A stretch of 64,000 nt of DNA from Anaerococcus murdochii (lineage in GTDB: Bacteria > Bacillota > Clostridia > Tissierellales > Peptoniphilaceae), in NCBI RefSeq assembly GCF_019957155.1, contig NZ_JAIPME010000002.1, positions 1,612,001-1,676,000 on the forward strand, written 5' to 3'. Under the pieces are notes generated by a model, which was not told the origin of the DNA, did not search any database, and saw only the letters and a list, made by a program, of their open reading frames with translations. Position numbers and translations under genes: made by a program. Below are positions 37,601 through 46,754 of this stretch, one piece after another (position 1 is the first letter of the stretch; each line of letters begins with the position of its first letter).

Positions 37601-37931
37601 TGATATAAATGTAAGTGAAAGAAAAAGAGAACTTGCGACAATCAAGGTTTTAGGATTTTATCCTAAAGAGGTGACTTCATATATCTATAGGGAAATATTC
37701 ATCTTAACAATTTTAGGGATAATATTTGGATTTGGCCTTGGTTACCTAATGTTTAGGTACATTATTGATCTGGTTGCACCAAGAAATATTATGCTTGCTT
37801 ATAAACTTCACCCAATAAGTTTTATAGTTTCTGCGACCATTACCCTAATATTATCGATAATTATTTTAGTATATGTACACAAAAAATTAAAGAAAATTGA
37901 TATGGCTGAGGCCATGTCAAGTGGAGAATGA
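34638..37931 (+). CDS. Large FtsX-like permease with extracellular coiled coil
   Basis: The 1097-residue permease has a first span (about 18-38), a MacB-like outer part (to about 240), then some 300 residues (about 248-555) of charged heptad-like sequence with repeated DGxxKLxDxxxKL patterns, predicted as a long coiled coil outside the cell. A first FtsX core lies at about 575-690, a second MacB-like part at about 745-960 and a second FtsX core at about 975-1085. Permeases of this build are thought to span the wall and pass force or ligands; the substrate is unknown. Confidence 0.88.
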   Translation: MNKTYIKNILRDIKKTKGKVFSIGVMVGLATMVIVALNLTGPSMRKSLRSSLDKFGHPDIVVKSTYPMDYEDKILLDNDKDIDDISYIKTLDLMDGEKVIRLKSFDKSFGKINLEKGDLIKNDSEIILDKSLEKYYKIGDEVNFSYINDDQKENFKIKNTKYKVVGFFSTSEKIMEDMRELSPVGKKEIEGFAFVNADNFTSDKFNEINISYKDTFEMDKTSDQYISFVKGKKEKIEDDIYLRPKEVLEKIKTDANDKISDAEDDINEAEDKISKTEKDLQDAKVKLDDGFNEYEKNKSKFEREIRDGENKLINSRRELEDGQSKLEDAKKSLAASKREYEAKISENEKLLEEKLKELNSVKSQIEEKKIEIQNGIDAIDKKANEQKETLLDQYSGGNPSGLEQIPSEEEIKAQLEEQKAPLLAALKEIEAKEAELNDGFSEYKKGKAEFETQKQEGLAKINAGQAEIDKNQREINQGWTQYYEGRDKLAFNKRDGKRKLEDAYKKLVTSKADYEKGLKEFSDKKTEAEEKIQDGKKKISDNKEALVKLRDPEYKVETIFDNQGIDTYYKNSLNMDSLSKVFPSFFYMVAMLVTLTTMKRYIQEQRLINGTLKSLGYTNQMIAKRFYIYGLIPTIIGSVIGGILGRLIIVKVIFDAYSTGFEILNVEYVNSFMVIIASIILSSLLVSLTVFFTSKSTVRETPARLLMPLSPERGSTILLEKIKPIWKRLSFMQKITARNLFRYKSRMFMTIFGVAGCTALIFFAFAMIDSLKDTASIQQNEIHNYKAVAILDEKASDEDKAKYDDKIKSYESLPIKNDSANLAKDGIDLEISVVIPNDSKSYKDFVTLRKNRKNPIYLEQAKAVLTENASRKLNIKTGDAIKIKVDDKVLEVKIGAIAENYVADYLYLSKDYYEELANEKVQVNANYIKGNPDEIIEKLEDTGSVLAVINTGKAYASMDALLANLNLVIVVITLISSVLASVVLYNITDINVSERKRELATIKVLGFYPKEVTSYIYREIFILTILGIIFGFGLGYLMFRYIIDLVAPRNIMLAYKLHPISFIVSATITLILSIIILVYVHKKLKKIDMAEAMSSGE

Positions 37932-37932
37932 T

Positions 37933-37960
37933 AAAAGGCGGGAAACCGTCTTTTATTTTG
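37933..37960 (+). terminator. Intrinsic terminator after large FtsX permease
   Basis: AAAAGGCGG pairs with CCGTCTTTT around GAAA, followed by ATTTTG. Confidence 0.75.
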
Positions 37961-38011
37961 CAAAACTAGATAAAAAGATAAACTTTGTTATAATTATTAA
38001 AGAGGTGGAAT

Positions 38012-38581
38012 ATGAAAATTATTTTTGTAAGACATGGACTAACCAAATCAAATATAGAAAAAAAATACTCTACACCTGAAACCAGACTAGAGGAATCAGG
38101 TTTATATATACTAGATAAGACAAAAGAACTTTTAAAAAACTACGATATTGACCAGGTTTATACTTCGGGCTTGATACGCAGCCAAGAAACTGCGAAGATT
38201 TTGGGTTACGAGGACTATTTGGTAGATACAAGATTAAATGAAATGGATTTTGGGGATTTTAAGGGGCAAAATATTTATGATGTTAGGGAAAAATATAAGG
38301 ATTTTATCCAAAAAGAAAAAGACTTCTACTTCGACCTAACATATCCAAATGGGGAATCAAGGAGAGATGTAATTAATAGACTTTCATCATTTTTAGATGA
38401 AAAAACTAGAGAAGATAAAAATATACTAGCTATAAGTCACGGCATAGCCATAAGATCAAGTCTCTTTTGGATTTTAAAAGATCTTGATAATTGGCAATCT
38501 TTTTGGATAGACAATGGATCACTTACAGTTTACAATATAAATAATGACAAAAGATTGATAGAAAGCGTAAATCTTATATGA
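38012..38581 (+). CDS. Histidine phosphatase family protein
   Basis: The 189-residue protein has the RHG phosphohistidine motif at the start (FVRHGLTKSN), TSGLIRSQETA, the acid in LNEMDFGDFKG, and the second histidine in AISHGIAIRS. It may be a phosphoglycerate-mutase-like sugar or alpha-ribazole phosphatase. AGAGGTGG precedes the ATG. It overlaps the SbcD-like gene by four bases (ATGA), so it heads an operon of repair and phosphoesterase genes. Confidence 0.88.
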   Translation: MKIIFVRHGLTKSNIEKKYSTPETRLEESGLYILDKTKELLKNYDIDQVYTSGLIRSQETAKILGYEDYLVDTRLNEMDFGDFKGQNIYDVREKYKDFIQKEKDFYFDLTYPNGESRRDVINRLSSFLDEKTREDKNILAISHGIAIRSSLFWILKDLDNWQSFWIDNGSLTVYNINNDKRLIESVNLI

Positions 38582-39591
38582 AATTTATCCACCTAGCTGA
38601 CTGCCATCTTGGAGATAGGTTTGATTTTAAAAGTGGACTTTCAAATCAGATTAGAGAAAATAATAAAAATTCTTTGGAAGATATTTTAAGAAACAATAAG
38701 GATTTAGATTTTTTATTAATTGCTGGCGACTTATACGAGAGGTCTTTATTTACACTTAAAGATTATAAAGAACTTTTTGACTGTATTGAAGACTTTGGCA
38801 AAGATGTTTTTTATGTAGCAGGAAATCATGATTATATTGGAGAAGAAAATGAGGCTATTTTTAAAATGAAACCTACTAATCTCCATATTTTTAATTATGA
38901 AAATCTTGAGTATTACGAAATAAATTCCACAAGAATATATGGCTTATCCTATAGGGATAGGATTTTTAGTAAAGATTTTTCTTATGATATAGACTTAGAT
39001 TCTGATTATTTTAATATCTTATTGGTACATGCTACAATAAATAATCCTGAGTCTCCATATTTAAATTTAAATTTAGATAAATTAAAGAAAATAGGCTTTG
39101 ATTACGTTGCCCTTGGTCACATCCACAAATGGGAAAATTTTGGAAATAATATATACTATGCTGGCTCTATAGAACCAAGCGATTTTTCAGATATTTATGA
39201 TTATGGTTATATCCTCTTTGATCAAGGAGAAATCACTCATATTGATTCATCGATAATGCAATTTTATGATTTAGAATTAAACTTAGATAATTTTAAAGAC
39301 GAAAATGAATTGATCTCATATTTGAATACTAAACTTAAATCTAATAAAGAAAATTATTTAAGGTTAAACATTGATGGCACAGTTAATACCAAAAAGATAA
39401 GAGAGGGGATAAGGGCAGATTACCTTGAAATAAAGTTAACTGAAGTTGAGTCGCTTTATAACCTAGTCAATCTATATCCAAATTCTTTATTAGAAAAATA
39501 TAGGAAAAAATTCCCACAAAGAATATCAGATATGGAAAAAAGAGCTCTAGAACTAGGCCTAGATGCTATATATAGGAGCAGGGATGACTAG
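38578..39591 (+). CDS. SbcD-like DNA exonuclease (metallophosphoesterase)
   Basis: The 337-residue protein has the calcineurin-type metal site of SbcD/Mre11/YhaO: HLADCHLGD, LIAGDLYERS, AGNHDYIG, and ALGHIHKW. The C-terminal part (about 225-330) is a DNA-binding cap. It should form a nuclease complex with the ATPase encoded directly after it (8-base overlap), cleaving DNA ends or hairpins. Confidence 0.85.
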   Translation: MKFIHLADCHLGDRFDFKSGLSNQIRENNKNSLEDILRNNKDLDFLLIAGDLYERSLFTLKDYKELFDCIEDFGKDVFYVAGNHDYIGEENEAIFKMKPTNLHIFNYENLEYYEINSTRIYGLSYRDRIFSKDFSYDIDLDSDYFNILLVHATINNPESPYLNLNLDKLKKIGFDYVALGHIHKWENFGNNIYYAGSIEPSDFSDIYDYGYILFDQGEITHIDSSIMQFYDLELNLDNFKDENELISYLNTKLKSNKENYLRLNIDGTVNTKKIREGIRADYLEIKLTEVESLYNLVNLYPNSLLEKYRKKFPQRISDMEKRALELGLDAIYRSRDD

Positions 39592-41407
39592 AATTTTTAT
39601 TGAAGAATTAAATATTAAGTCTTTTGGTAAATTTCAAAATAAAATAATAAAGCTAGCCCCAACTTTTAACCTAATTTACGGTTTAAATGAAACCGGAAAA
39701 ACAACAATAAAAAATTTCATAGAAGGTATGTTCTATGGTTTCGATGAGGGAAAAGTAAGGATAAGTTTTTCGAATAAAAGAGAACTCTATAGGCCAAAAT
39801 CATCTTATATCTATGCTGGTGAGATGAAAATTAGAAAAGATGATGAATTATATTTGCTTTATAGAAATTTTGATAATGGAGATTTTAGGATTACAAATTT
39901 AATTGACAATAAAGAAATTAATCTTAAAAAATCCGATTTAAATGCACCTGGGAAATTTTTTCTAGGGATTGATTATGATATTTATAAATCTTATATATCA
40001 TCAGAACAAATACAGGAAATTAGTTCAGATAGTAAGAAAAAAATTCTTGAAAAATTGTCCTCATCTGATGTAGACTATAATTTTTCAGTCAAAAATGCTT
40101 TGGAAATTTTAGATAACAGGTTAAGAGAACTCGGCACTGATAGGGCTTATACCAAGCCGTATTATAAGACAAAAGAAAAAATAGAAAATTTAGATGTTGA
40201 AATTGCTGAAATTGATAGGCTAAAAAGAGATTTTTATAAGTCTTTTAAAAAATTAGAAGAAGAAAAAAGTATTCTTTCAGATAGTGAAATTGAATACAAA
40301 ACAAAAAAAGAAACTAATCAAATTTATCAGCAAAAAAGATCAGATGAAAATTTTAAATCCTATAGGCAGTGGTCTGATAAACTCTTTGAATTAGATAAGG
40401 AGTTAGAGGCTTATGCTGACCTTGAGGGATTAGATAAAGAAAATTTAACACTTGAAGAATCAAAGGATATAAAAAAAGATTATAGACTCATCTACACCTT
40501 TGCAATTCTTGGCTTAGCCTTATTAGTTATATTTTCTAAAAATCCCTATATTTTACTTTTAAGCCTACCTTTTATCTATCTTATTTTAAGGCCTCTTAAC
40601 GAAGATGGAGGAAATAATCAAGCTGAGTATAATAGTCTAAGGCGTAGATTTGAAAAATATGAAAATCTTCTTTTTGAAAGAGAGAAAATTTTAGATGTTT
40701 TGGATATATTAAAAAAACAAGACTTAAGTTTAATAGGAGATGACAAGGCAAAGAAACTTGATTTTACAGACTATGATAATATAAAAGAACTTAAAGACAT
40801 TTCAAAACTTGAATCTGAAATAAGAGACCGTAGACTAAAAATACATTCTCAAGAAAAAGAACTTTTATCAGTTGATAATATACTACAAAAAGAAGCAGGT
40901 CTACGTGATGACCTTAAATATCAAAGAGATATACTAGAAAAAATAGAGAAAGAAATAGAAGCAATTAAGCTTGCTAAAAAAATTATTCTAGAAATCGCTG
41001 GTGAGAATATGGCAGATATTGATAAGTTAAATAGGAAAATTAAAACTATTTTGAACGAGGCCAGCAAATCACAATTTGTAGTTAGTTTTGATAAGGACTT
41101 ACAAAGTCAAATTAGAGATAAGTCTAGTTTTGTTTATAATGAAGACCAGCTGTCGAAAGGATTTTTTGACCAAGTTAATTTGGCTATGAAATTAAGCCTT
41201 GTAGAAGAAGTTGTTAAAGATTGTTTTTTGATTTTTGATGATGCCTTCATAAACTTTGATATAGAAAGATTGATTAGGTTTTTATATTTGATTCTAGATG
41301 AATCTTCTGAAAGGCAAATAATTTATTTTACTTGTCATAAAAGAGAAGAAGATTTTTTTGAAGCTGAAAATATTGATGTTAATAGAATACAATTGGAGGA
41401 TAGATGA
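39584..41407 (+). CDS. SbcC/YhaN-like AAA ATPase with membrane segment
   Basis: The 607-residue ATPase has a Rad50-type head: Walker A YGLNETGKTTIKN near residue 32, and C-terminal signature/Walker B segment SKGFFDQVNLAMKLSL and FLIFDDAFINFD. Between the two halves are coiled coils broken by two adjacent hydrophobic spans (about 304-340). This matches the YhaN type, where the pair is called YhaO/YhaN in Bacillus, but it is much shorter than the roughly 960-residue YhaN. The ATG at 39584 is preceded by AGGAG; an upstream in-frame ATG at 39563 is less likely. Confidence 0.82.
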   Translation: MTRIFIEELNIKSFGKFQNKIIKLAPTFNLIYGLNETGKTTIKNFIEGMFYGFDEGKVRISFSNKRELYRPKSSYIYAGEMKIRKDDELYLLYRNFDNGDFRITNLIDNKEINLKKSDLNAPGKFFLGIDYDIYKSYISSEQIQEISSDSKKKILEKLSSSDVDYNFSVKNALEILDNRLRELGTDRAYTKPYYKTKEKIENLDVEIAEIDRLKRDFYKSFKKLEEEKSILSDSEIEYKTKKETNQIYQQKRSDENFKSYRQWSDKLFELDKELEAYADLEGLDKENLTLEESKDIKKDYRLIYTFAILGLALLVIFSKNPYILLLSLPFIYLILRPLNEDGGNNQAEYNSLRRRFEKYENLLFEREKILDVLDILKKQDLSLIGDDKAKKLDFTDYDNIKELKDISKLESEIRDRRLKIHSQEKELLSVDNILQKEAGLRDDLKYQRDILEKIEKEIEAIKLAKKIILEIAGENMADIDKLNRKIKTILNEASKSQFVVSFDKDLQSQIRDKSSFVYNEDQLSKGFFDQVNLAMKLSLVEEVVKDCFLIFDDAFINFDIERLIRFLYLILDESSERQIIYFTCHKREEDFFEAENIDVNRIQLEDR

Positions 41408-42084
41408 TATATGCTCTAGCTGATCTACATTTAGATTATACTGAAGAAAAATCTATGGAGGTCTTTGGAGATGCTTGGCAACATTACCAAGAGAAAATCT
41501 TCACAAATTGGAAAAATAAAATAAAAGATGATGACACAGTCTTGATACCGGGTGACATTTCATGGGCTATGGATATCAATGATGCAAAGATAGATCTTGC
41601 AAAAATAGACGCCCTTCCTGGTAGGAAGATAATGATGAAGGGAAACCATGATTTTTGGTGGTCATCCTTAAATAAGCTAAATCAGTTAGGACTTAATTCA
41701 ATAGAGTTTTTGCAAAATAATTCTTTTGAAGTAGAAGATTATTTAATTTGTGGAACCAGAGGATGGATTTCTAGGGATAGTAGAGATTTCACTGATCATG
41801 ATGAAAAAATTTTCAAAAGAGAGCTTCTAAGACTTGAAAATTCAATAAGAAGTTTGAAATCTGATAAAAAGTTAATTATAAATCTCCACTACCCACCGAT
41901 AAATACTGACGGTTCTTTGAATGAATTTTTTGATTTAGCCAAAGAGTTTAAGGCCCATACTGTAATATATGGTCACCTCCATGGGAATGGTCATAGGTTG
42001 ATAAAGGAAGGAAATTATGAAGGGGTCAATTTAGTTTGTGTATCAAGTGATTATGTAGATTTTGACCCAGTTAGGATAGGATAA
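41404..42084 (+). CDS. Metallophosphoesterase (predicted phosphohydrolase)
   Basis: The 226-residue protein carries the calcineurin-like signature ALADLHLDY, IPGDISWAMD, MKGNHDFWWSS, NLHYPP and VIYGHLHGNGH, in order. It overlaps the ATPase gene by four bases and is followed by the CYTH gene with one-base overlap. Substrate unknown. Confidence 0.88.
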   Translation: MIYALADLHLDYTEEKSMEVFGDAWQHYQEKIFTNWKNKIKDDDTVLIPGDISWAMDINDAKIDLAKIDALPGRKIMMKGNHDFWWSSLNKLNQLGLNSIEFLQNNSFEVEDYLICGTRGWISRDSRDFTDHDEKIFKRELLRLENSIRSLKSDKKLIINLHYPPINTDGSLNEFFDLAKEFKAHTVIYGHLHGNGHRLIKEGNYEGVNLVCVSSDYVDFDPVRIG

Positions 42085-42608
42085 TGCAAAGAGAAATAGA
42101 AGTTAAAGTTTTAAATATAATTCCTGAGGAAATTGAAGAAAAATTAATAAGCCTTGGGGCAGAGAAAATATGTAGGGAAATGCAAACAAATTACACTTTT
42201 GAACCAGAAAATGGAGAATTTGAAAAAGGATATCTAAGGATTAGGGAAAGCCTTGTAGATGATAAGAGAAATCCAATAGAACTAACATTTAAGGAAGTAA
42301 AGGGTGATGAGGATGTAAGGATTAATAATGAATTTACAGTTCATATTGATTCTGTATCTATGATGACTTCAATCCTTGATAAAATGGGCGTAAAATTAAA
42401 ATACAAGGGAAATAAAGAAAGAATATCATATAGGTACAAGGGTCAGAGATTTGATATAGACACTTGGGATAAAAATACCTACCCACACCCATATATGGAA
42501 ATTGAATTTACAAACCAATCAAAAATAGATGAAATTCTTGATGATTTAGGCATTGAAAAGGGCATGGTTACCACAAAGTCAATTTCAGATTTAATTAGTG
42601 AATTATAA
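42084..42608 (+). CDS. CYTH-domain protein (class IV adenylate cyclase-like)
   Basis: The 174-residue protein begins with REIEVKVLN, the ExExK motif of the CYTH fold, and has the later basic and acidic strands LRIRES, IELTFKEVKG, FDIDTW and YMEIEFT. CYTH proteins cleave triphosphates or make cyclic AMP in rare cases; most bacterial ones are annotated CyaB. The true reaction cannot be read from sequence. It ends the operon begun at 38012. Confidence 0.85.
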   Translation: MQREIEVKVLNIIPEEIEEKLISLGAEKICREMQTNYTFEPENGEFEKGYLRIRESLVDDKRNPIELTFKEVKGDEDVRINNEFTVHIDSVSMMTSILDKMGVKLKYKGNKERISYRYKGQRFDIDTWDKNTYPHPYMEIEFTNQSKIDEILDDLGIEKGMVTTKSISDLISEL

Positions 42609-42611
42609 TTT

Positions 42612-42639
42612 TGACAGATAGAAATATACTGGTATAATT
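42612..42639 (+). promoter_or_regulatory. Promoter of the pyr operon
   Basis: TTGACA (42612-42617) and an extended -10 TGGTATAAT (TATAAT 42634-42639) with 16-bp spacer. The leader is only about 20 bases, too short for a PyrR-type attenuator. Confidence 0.75.
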
Positions 42640-42661
42640 TTAAAAAATCTAAGGAGAAAGT

Positions 42662-43588
42662 ATGATTTCTATTAAAAATTTATTAAATTCGCACGATTTG
42701 ACAAAAGAAGATTTACTTGAAATTATCGAACTAGGAAATGATATTTATAAGAGTCCAGCCGATTTTTCTCATTCAGCAGATGGGAAGTTATTGGGGACTC
42801 TTTTTTTTGAGCCTTCAACTAGGACAAGATTATCATTTGAATCCGCCATGCTAAGACTGGGAGGATCCGTAGTTGGATTTTCTGATGCTAGCGTGTCATC
42901 TGCAAAAAAAGGTGAAAGCCTACAAGATACAGTTAAGACTGTAAGTCAATATGCTGATATAATTGCCATGCGCCACCCACAAGAAGGTGCTGCTTATCTT
43001 GCAAGCCTTGCAGCTGATTGCCCAATCATTAATGCAGGCGACGGTGGTCACCAACACCCAACTCAAACTCTTACAGATATGCTAACAATTAGTAACTACA
43101 AAGAAAGCTTTGATAACCATGTTATAGGCATTTGTGGCGACCTAAAATACGGTAGAACAGTTCACTCTTTAATAAAAATTTTAAATCTTTTTGAGGGAAA
43201 TAAATACATATTAATTTCTCCAGAAGAATTAAAGCTTCCACAATATGTAAAAGAAGAAGTTTTTGATGAAAATTCTGAGTATGAAGAAGTAAGAAGTCTT
43301 GATGAAGTAATGGATAAGATTGACATTCTTTATATGACAAGGATTCAAAGAGAAAGATTTTACTCTGATGCCCAATACACAAGACTAAAAGACTCATATC
43401 TTTTAGATAAGGAAAAAATGGACAGGGCTAGGGAAGATATGATAGTATTACACCCACTTCCTAGAGTTAACGAAATAGCAAAAGAAGTCGATAGTGACCC
43501 AAGAGCAGTTTATTTTAAACAAGCAAAATTTGGTATGTATGTAAGAATGGCACTTATTATGAAATTATTGGAGGCAAACAATGATTGA
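42662..43588 (+). CDS. pyrB: Aspartate carbamoyltransferase catalytic chain
   Basis: The 308-residue enzyme joins carbamoyl phosphate and aspartate in the second step of pyrimidine synthesis. [12 protein letters not shown] near 52 binds carbamoyl phosphate, ADIIAMRHP and [14 protein letters not shown] follow, and the aspartate-binding MTRIQRERF and LHPLPR lie near the end. GGAGAAAG precedes the ATG. It overlaps pyrI by eight bases, which suits the two-chain (class B) enzyme. The early genes carAB are not in the window. Confidence 0.97.
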   Translation: MISIKNLLNSHDLTKEDLLEIIELGNDIYKSPADFSHSADGKLLGTLFFEPSTRTRLSFESAMLRLGGSVVGFSDASVSSAKKGESLQDTVKTVSQYADIIAMRHPQEGAAYLASLAADCPIINAGDGGHQHPTQTLTDMLTISNYKESFDNHVIGICGDLKYGRTVHSLIKILNLFEGNKYILISPEELKLPQYVKEEVFDENSEYEEVRSLDEVMDKIDILYMTRIQRERFYSDAQYTRLKDSYLLDKEKMDRAREDMIVLHPLPRVNEIAKEVDSDPRAVYFKQAKFGMYVRMALIMKLLEANND

Positions 43589-44009
43589 GATTACAAGTAT
43601 TAAAGACGGAATAGTAATAGACCACATTAGGGCTGGTTTAGGCATGCAAATATATAATCTTTTAGACCTAAAAGATTTGAAAAATGAAGTTGCTATAATC
43701 TTAAATGCTTCTTCTACAAGATTTGGCAAAAAAGATATCCTAAAAATTGCTAATAATATCCAAATAAACTTAGATGCAGTTTCAATCATCGATCCAACTG
43801 CAACTGTAAATATTATAGAAAATGAAAAGGTAGTTAAAAAACTCCAACTAGAACTTCCAGAAAAGGCAGTTGATATTCTAACATGTCAAAATCCAAAGTG
43901 CGTATCAACAAGTGAGAGAGAAGTTCAAAGCGAATTTATTTTGATAAATAAAGAAGAAAAAACATATAAGTGTGCTTACTGTGGCCACATTTACGACGTG
44001 GAAGAATAA
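43581..44009 (+). CDS. pyrI: Aspartate carbamoyltransferase regulatory chain
   Basis: The 142-residue protein has an allosteric nucleotide domain (about 1-95) and a zinc domain with four cysteines (CQNPKC near 108-113 and CAYC near 132-135). It binds CTP or ATP and tunes PyrB. Its presence means feedback control at the enzyme level, which fits the absence of a PyrR attenuator before the operon. Confidence 0.96.
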   Translation: MIEITSIKDGIVIDHIRAGLGMQIYNLLDLKDLKNEVAIILNASSTRFGKKDILKIANNIQINLDAVSIIDPTATVNIIENEKVVKKLQLELPEKAVDILTCQNPKCVSTSEREVQSEFILINKEEKTYKCAYCGHIYDVEE

Positions 44010-44010
44010 A

Positions 44011-45204
44011 ATGAAGCAAATTTTTACCAACTTTTACGGCTTTGATGACGTAAAAATTTCTAAAAATGACCTTTATGTTGAAGACGGAATTATTGTAGAA
44101 AAATTCCCAAAAGAAGAAGCAGATGAGATTGTAGATTGTAATAATCTCGCCCTTCTTCCTTCTTTTACAGATCTTCATGTCCACTTTAGGGATCCAGGTT
44201 TCACATATAAGGAAGACTTGGAAACTGGTTCTCACGCTGCCCTTAAAGGAGGTTTTACAAACGTTCTTTTGATGGGGAATACCAAGCCAACCGTATCAAG
44301 CCCTGAAGTTTATGAAGATATTATGAAAAGGGGAAAAGACCTTGATTTAATTTGTATTGATCAAGTTTATACAATTACAAAAAACTTTGATGGCAAAAGC
44401 TTAGATCACCTTGATAGCTTACCAGAGTCTGTAAAATTTATTTCAGATGACGGTCATGGAGTTGATGATGGAGCTGTAATGTATATGGCTATGAGAAAGG
44501 CTAAAGAGCTAGGAATAAATATGACTCTTCACGAGGAAGTTGCAAAAGTTTCTGCAATAGATTATGAAGTCGCAGAAGACGCTATGACTTTAAGGGATTG
44601 CTATTATGCCTATAAGCTAGATATGCCAGTTCATTTTTCTCACGTTTCTACCAAAGGGGCCATGACTGCTATTAAATACTTTAAAGATCTTGGAGCAAAG
44701 ATAACTTGTGAAGTTACTCCTCACCACTTATATTTTTCTGATAAAACTAGGGATGAAATGAGAGTTAACCCTCCTATTAGAAGGGAAGAAGATAGGCAGT
44801 TTTTACTTAAAATGATTAAAGAAGGTTATGTTGATGCCATTTCAACAGACCACGCTCCTCACTCAGCTCAAGAGAAAAAACAAAATGCCCCAGGCTTCAT
44901 AGGCATTGAGACAGCTTTTTCTACTTGCTATGAAGTATTGGTTAAGTCAGGACTTATATCTTTAAATGACTTAGTTAGGATAATGTCTACCAGGCCTTCA
45001 GAAATATTAAAAATTAAAAAGGGTAAATTAGAACCAGGTTATCTTGCTGATTTTACTTTAGTTGATCTTGATAAGTCTTTTGTTTACAGAGAAGAAGATA
45101 TTCTTTCTAAGTCAAAAAATTCCCTAATGATAGGAAAGACACTTAGTGGTTCGATTGAAAGAGTTTATAGAAAAGGAGTATTGAAATATGAAAATAATAG
45201 ATAA
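44011..45204 (+). CDS. pyrC: Dihydroorotase
   Basis: The 397-residue class I enzyme closes carbamoyl-aspartate to dihydroorotate. Metal ligands are seen in [28 protein letters not shown] and STDHAPHS. I chose ATG 44011, two bases after the pyrI stop, since the protein's first strand [11 protein letters not shown] starts there; an in-frame ATG 13 codons earlier lies inside pyrI. It overlaps pyrF by 17 bases. Confidence 0.96.
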   Translation: MKQIFTNFYGFDDVKISKNDLYVEDGIIVEKFPKEEADEIVDCNNLALLPSFTDLHVHFRDPGFTYKEDLETGSHAALKGGFTNVLLMGNTKPTVSSPEVYEDIMKRGKDLDLICIDQVYTITKNFDGKSLDHLDSLPESVKFISDDGHGVDDGAVMYMAMRKAKELGINMTLHEEVAKVSAIDYEVAEDAMTLRDCYYAYKLDMPVHFSHVSTKGAMTAIKYFKDLGAKITCEVTPHHLYFSDKTRDEMRVNPPIRREEDRQFLLKMIKEGYVDAISTDHAPHSAQEKKQNAPGFIGIETAFSTCYEVLVKSGLISLNDLVRIMSTRPSEILKIKKGKLEPGYLADFTLVDLDKSFVYREEDILSKSKNSLMIGKTLSGSIERVYRKGVLKYENNR

Positions 45205-46051
45205 ATTATATGAAAGGGTCGAAAAATTAGGCTTTGTTTGTGTAGGTCTTGATACATCTATGGATTATATTCCTGAATCTATGAAGGAAGGCAAGGATAT
45301 CCACCAAGCACTTTTTGACTACAACAAGGAAATTATTGATGCAACTAAAGATGTTTGCGCTATTTACAAGCTCCAAATTGCCTACTATGAATCTTATGGA
45401 CTTGAAGGAATGCTTGCTTATAAAAATACTTTAGACTATCTTAGAAGCCAAGATTTACTTACTATAGGGGATGTTAAGAGGTCTGACATAGCAGCTTCCG
45501 CAACAATGTATGCAAAAGCCCACTTTGAAGGAGACTTTGAAGTTGACTTTATTACCCTAAACCCATATATGGGAATGGATTCAATTTCTCCATACCTACC
45601 ATATTTAGAGTCTGGCCAGAAAGGTGTATTTGTTCTTCTAAGAACCTCAAACCCAGGAGCTAATGACTTTGAAGTTTTAGAAACAAATGGCGAAGAACTT
45701 TTCTACACAATTGGTGATAAGCTAAAAGAGTTAAATGATAATTACATTGGTGAATCTGGATTCGGTCCTGTTGGACTTGTTGTAGGTGCAACTCACAGCG
45801 AAGAAGTCGAAAAAATTAGAAAAAGATATGAAAAGATGTTTTTCTTAATTCCTGGTTTTGGTGCCCAAACAGCTGATAGTTCAAATGTTTATAATTTAAT
45901 GAATAATCTAAATGCAGGCGTTGTAAACTCATCTAGAGCCATCCTTAAAAATTGGATGAATTTTGAAGATGGGGCATCAAATGTTGGTAAATATGCAAGA
46001 GAAAAAACTATTGAAACTTACAAGGAAATAGCTAAAAATGCAAGCCTATAG
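45188..46051 (+). CDS. pyrF: Orotidine 5'-phosphate decarboxylase (group 2)
   Basis: The 287-residue enzyme makes UMP from [13 protein letters not shown], the catalytic [12 protein letters not shown] and the phosphate-binding [10 protein letters not shown] are seen. The length and the DVKRSDI form mark the longer type found in actinobacteria and some clostridia. It overlaps pyrC and pyrK by 17 and 14 bases. Confidence 0.95.
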   Translation: MKIIDKLYERVEKLGFVCVGLDTSMDYIPESMKEGKDIHQALFDYNKEIIDATKDVCAIYKLQIAYYESYGLEGMLAYKNTLDYLRSQDLLTIGDVKRSDIAASATMYAKAHFEGDFEVDFITLNPYMGMDSISPYLPYLESGQKGVFVLLRTSNPGANDFEVLETNGEELFYTIGDKLKELNDNYIGESGFGPVGLVVGATHSEEVEKIRKRYEKMFFLIPGFGAQTADSSNVYNLMNNLNAGVVNSSRAILKNWMNFEDGASNVGKYAREKTIETYKEIAKNASL

Positions 46052-46754
46052 ACCATGTAAAGTTTTAGAAAAGATTGAAATTGCACCAGGTATTTTAAAA
46101 ATTTCTATAGATATAAACTTAAAGGCTAAACCTGGACAGTTTTTTATGCTTAGAGCAGATTCCTTTAGGCAAGACCCAATTCTCGCTAGACCCTTTGGAG
46201 TATGTGAACAAAGAGAAGATAGGCTAATATTTCTACTTCAAGTTGTAGGAAAGGGCACAAGGCTATTAGCAGAACTTAAGGAAGGTGACGGTGTATCAGT
46301 CCTAGGTCCGCTTGGCAATGGATTTGTAAAAACAGATGATAAGAAGATTGCTATAGTCGCTGGTGGAATTGGAATCGCTCCACTTTTAGAGCTAGCTAAA
46401 AAGCTTGAAATCAAGGCTGATTTCTATGGGGGATTTGCAGCTGATCCTTATTTCATAGACGAATTTAAACCTTATGTAAACAATATTGTAACAAGTTCTG
46501 AGAGAGATGAAGGGTTATTTATCCTCGATAAATTAAACCCAGATGATTATGACCTAATCTACGCTTGTGGCCCAAATCCTATGCTAAAAGCTCTTTGTGA
46601 GAAAAATACTAAGGCCAAAATACAAGTATCAATGGAAGCCCATATGGGTTGTGGAATAGGCGCTTGTCTAGGATGCACAGTCGAAGATAGAAATGGTGAT
46701 TTTATCAGAGTTTGTAAAGATGGTCCAGTTTTTGATGCAGAAAGGATATTTTAA
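46038..46754 (+). CDS. pyrK: Dihydroorotate dehydrogenase electron-transfer subunit
   Basis: The 238-residue protein has FAD-binding and NAD-binding domains ([24 protein letters not shown]) and a C-terminal 2Fe-2S site with cysteines in CGIGACLGC and VCKDGPVF. It passes electrons from PyrD to NAD+, the class 1B form usual in Gram-positive anaerobes. Confidence 0.95.
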   Translation: MQAYRPCKVLEKIEIAPGILKISIDINLKAKPGQFFMLRADSFRQDPILARPFGVCEQREDRLIFLLQVVGKGTRLLAELKEGDGVSVLGPLGNGFVKTDDKKIAIVAGGIGIAPLLELAKKLEIKADFYGGFAADPYFIDEFKPYVNNIVTSSERDEGLFILDKLNPDDYDLIYACGPNPMLKALCEKNTKAKIQVSMEAHMGCGIGACLGCTVEDRNGDFIRVCKDGPVFDAERIF

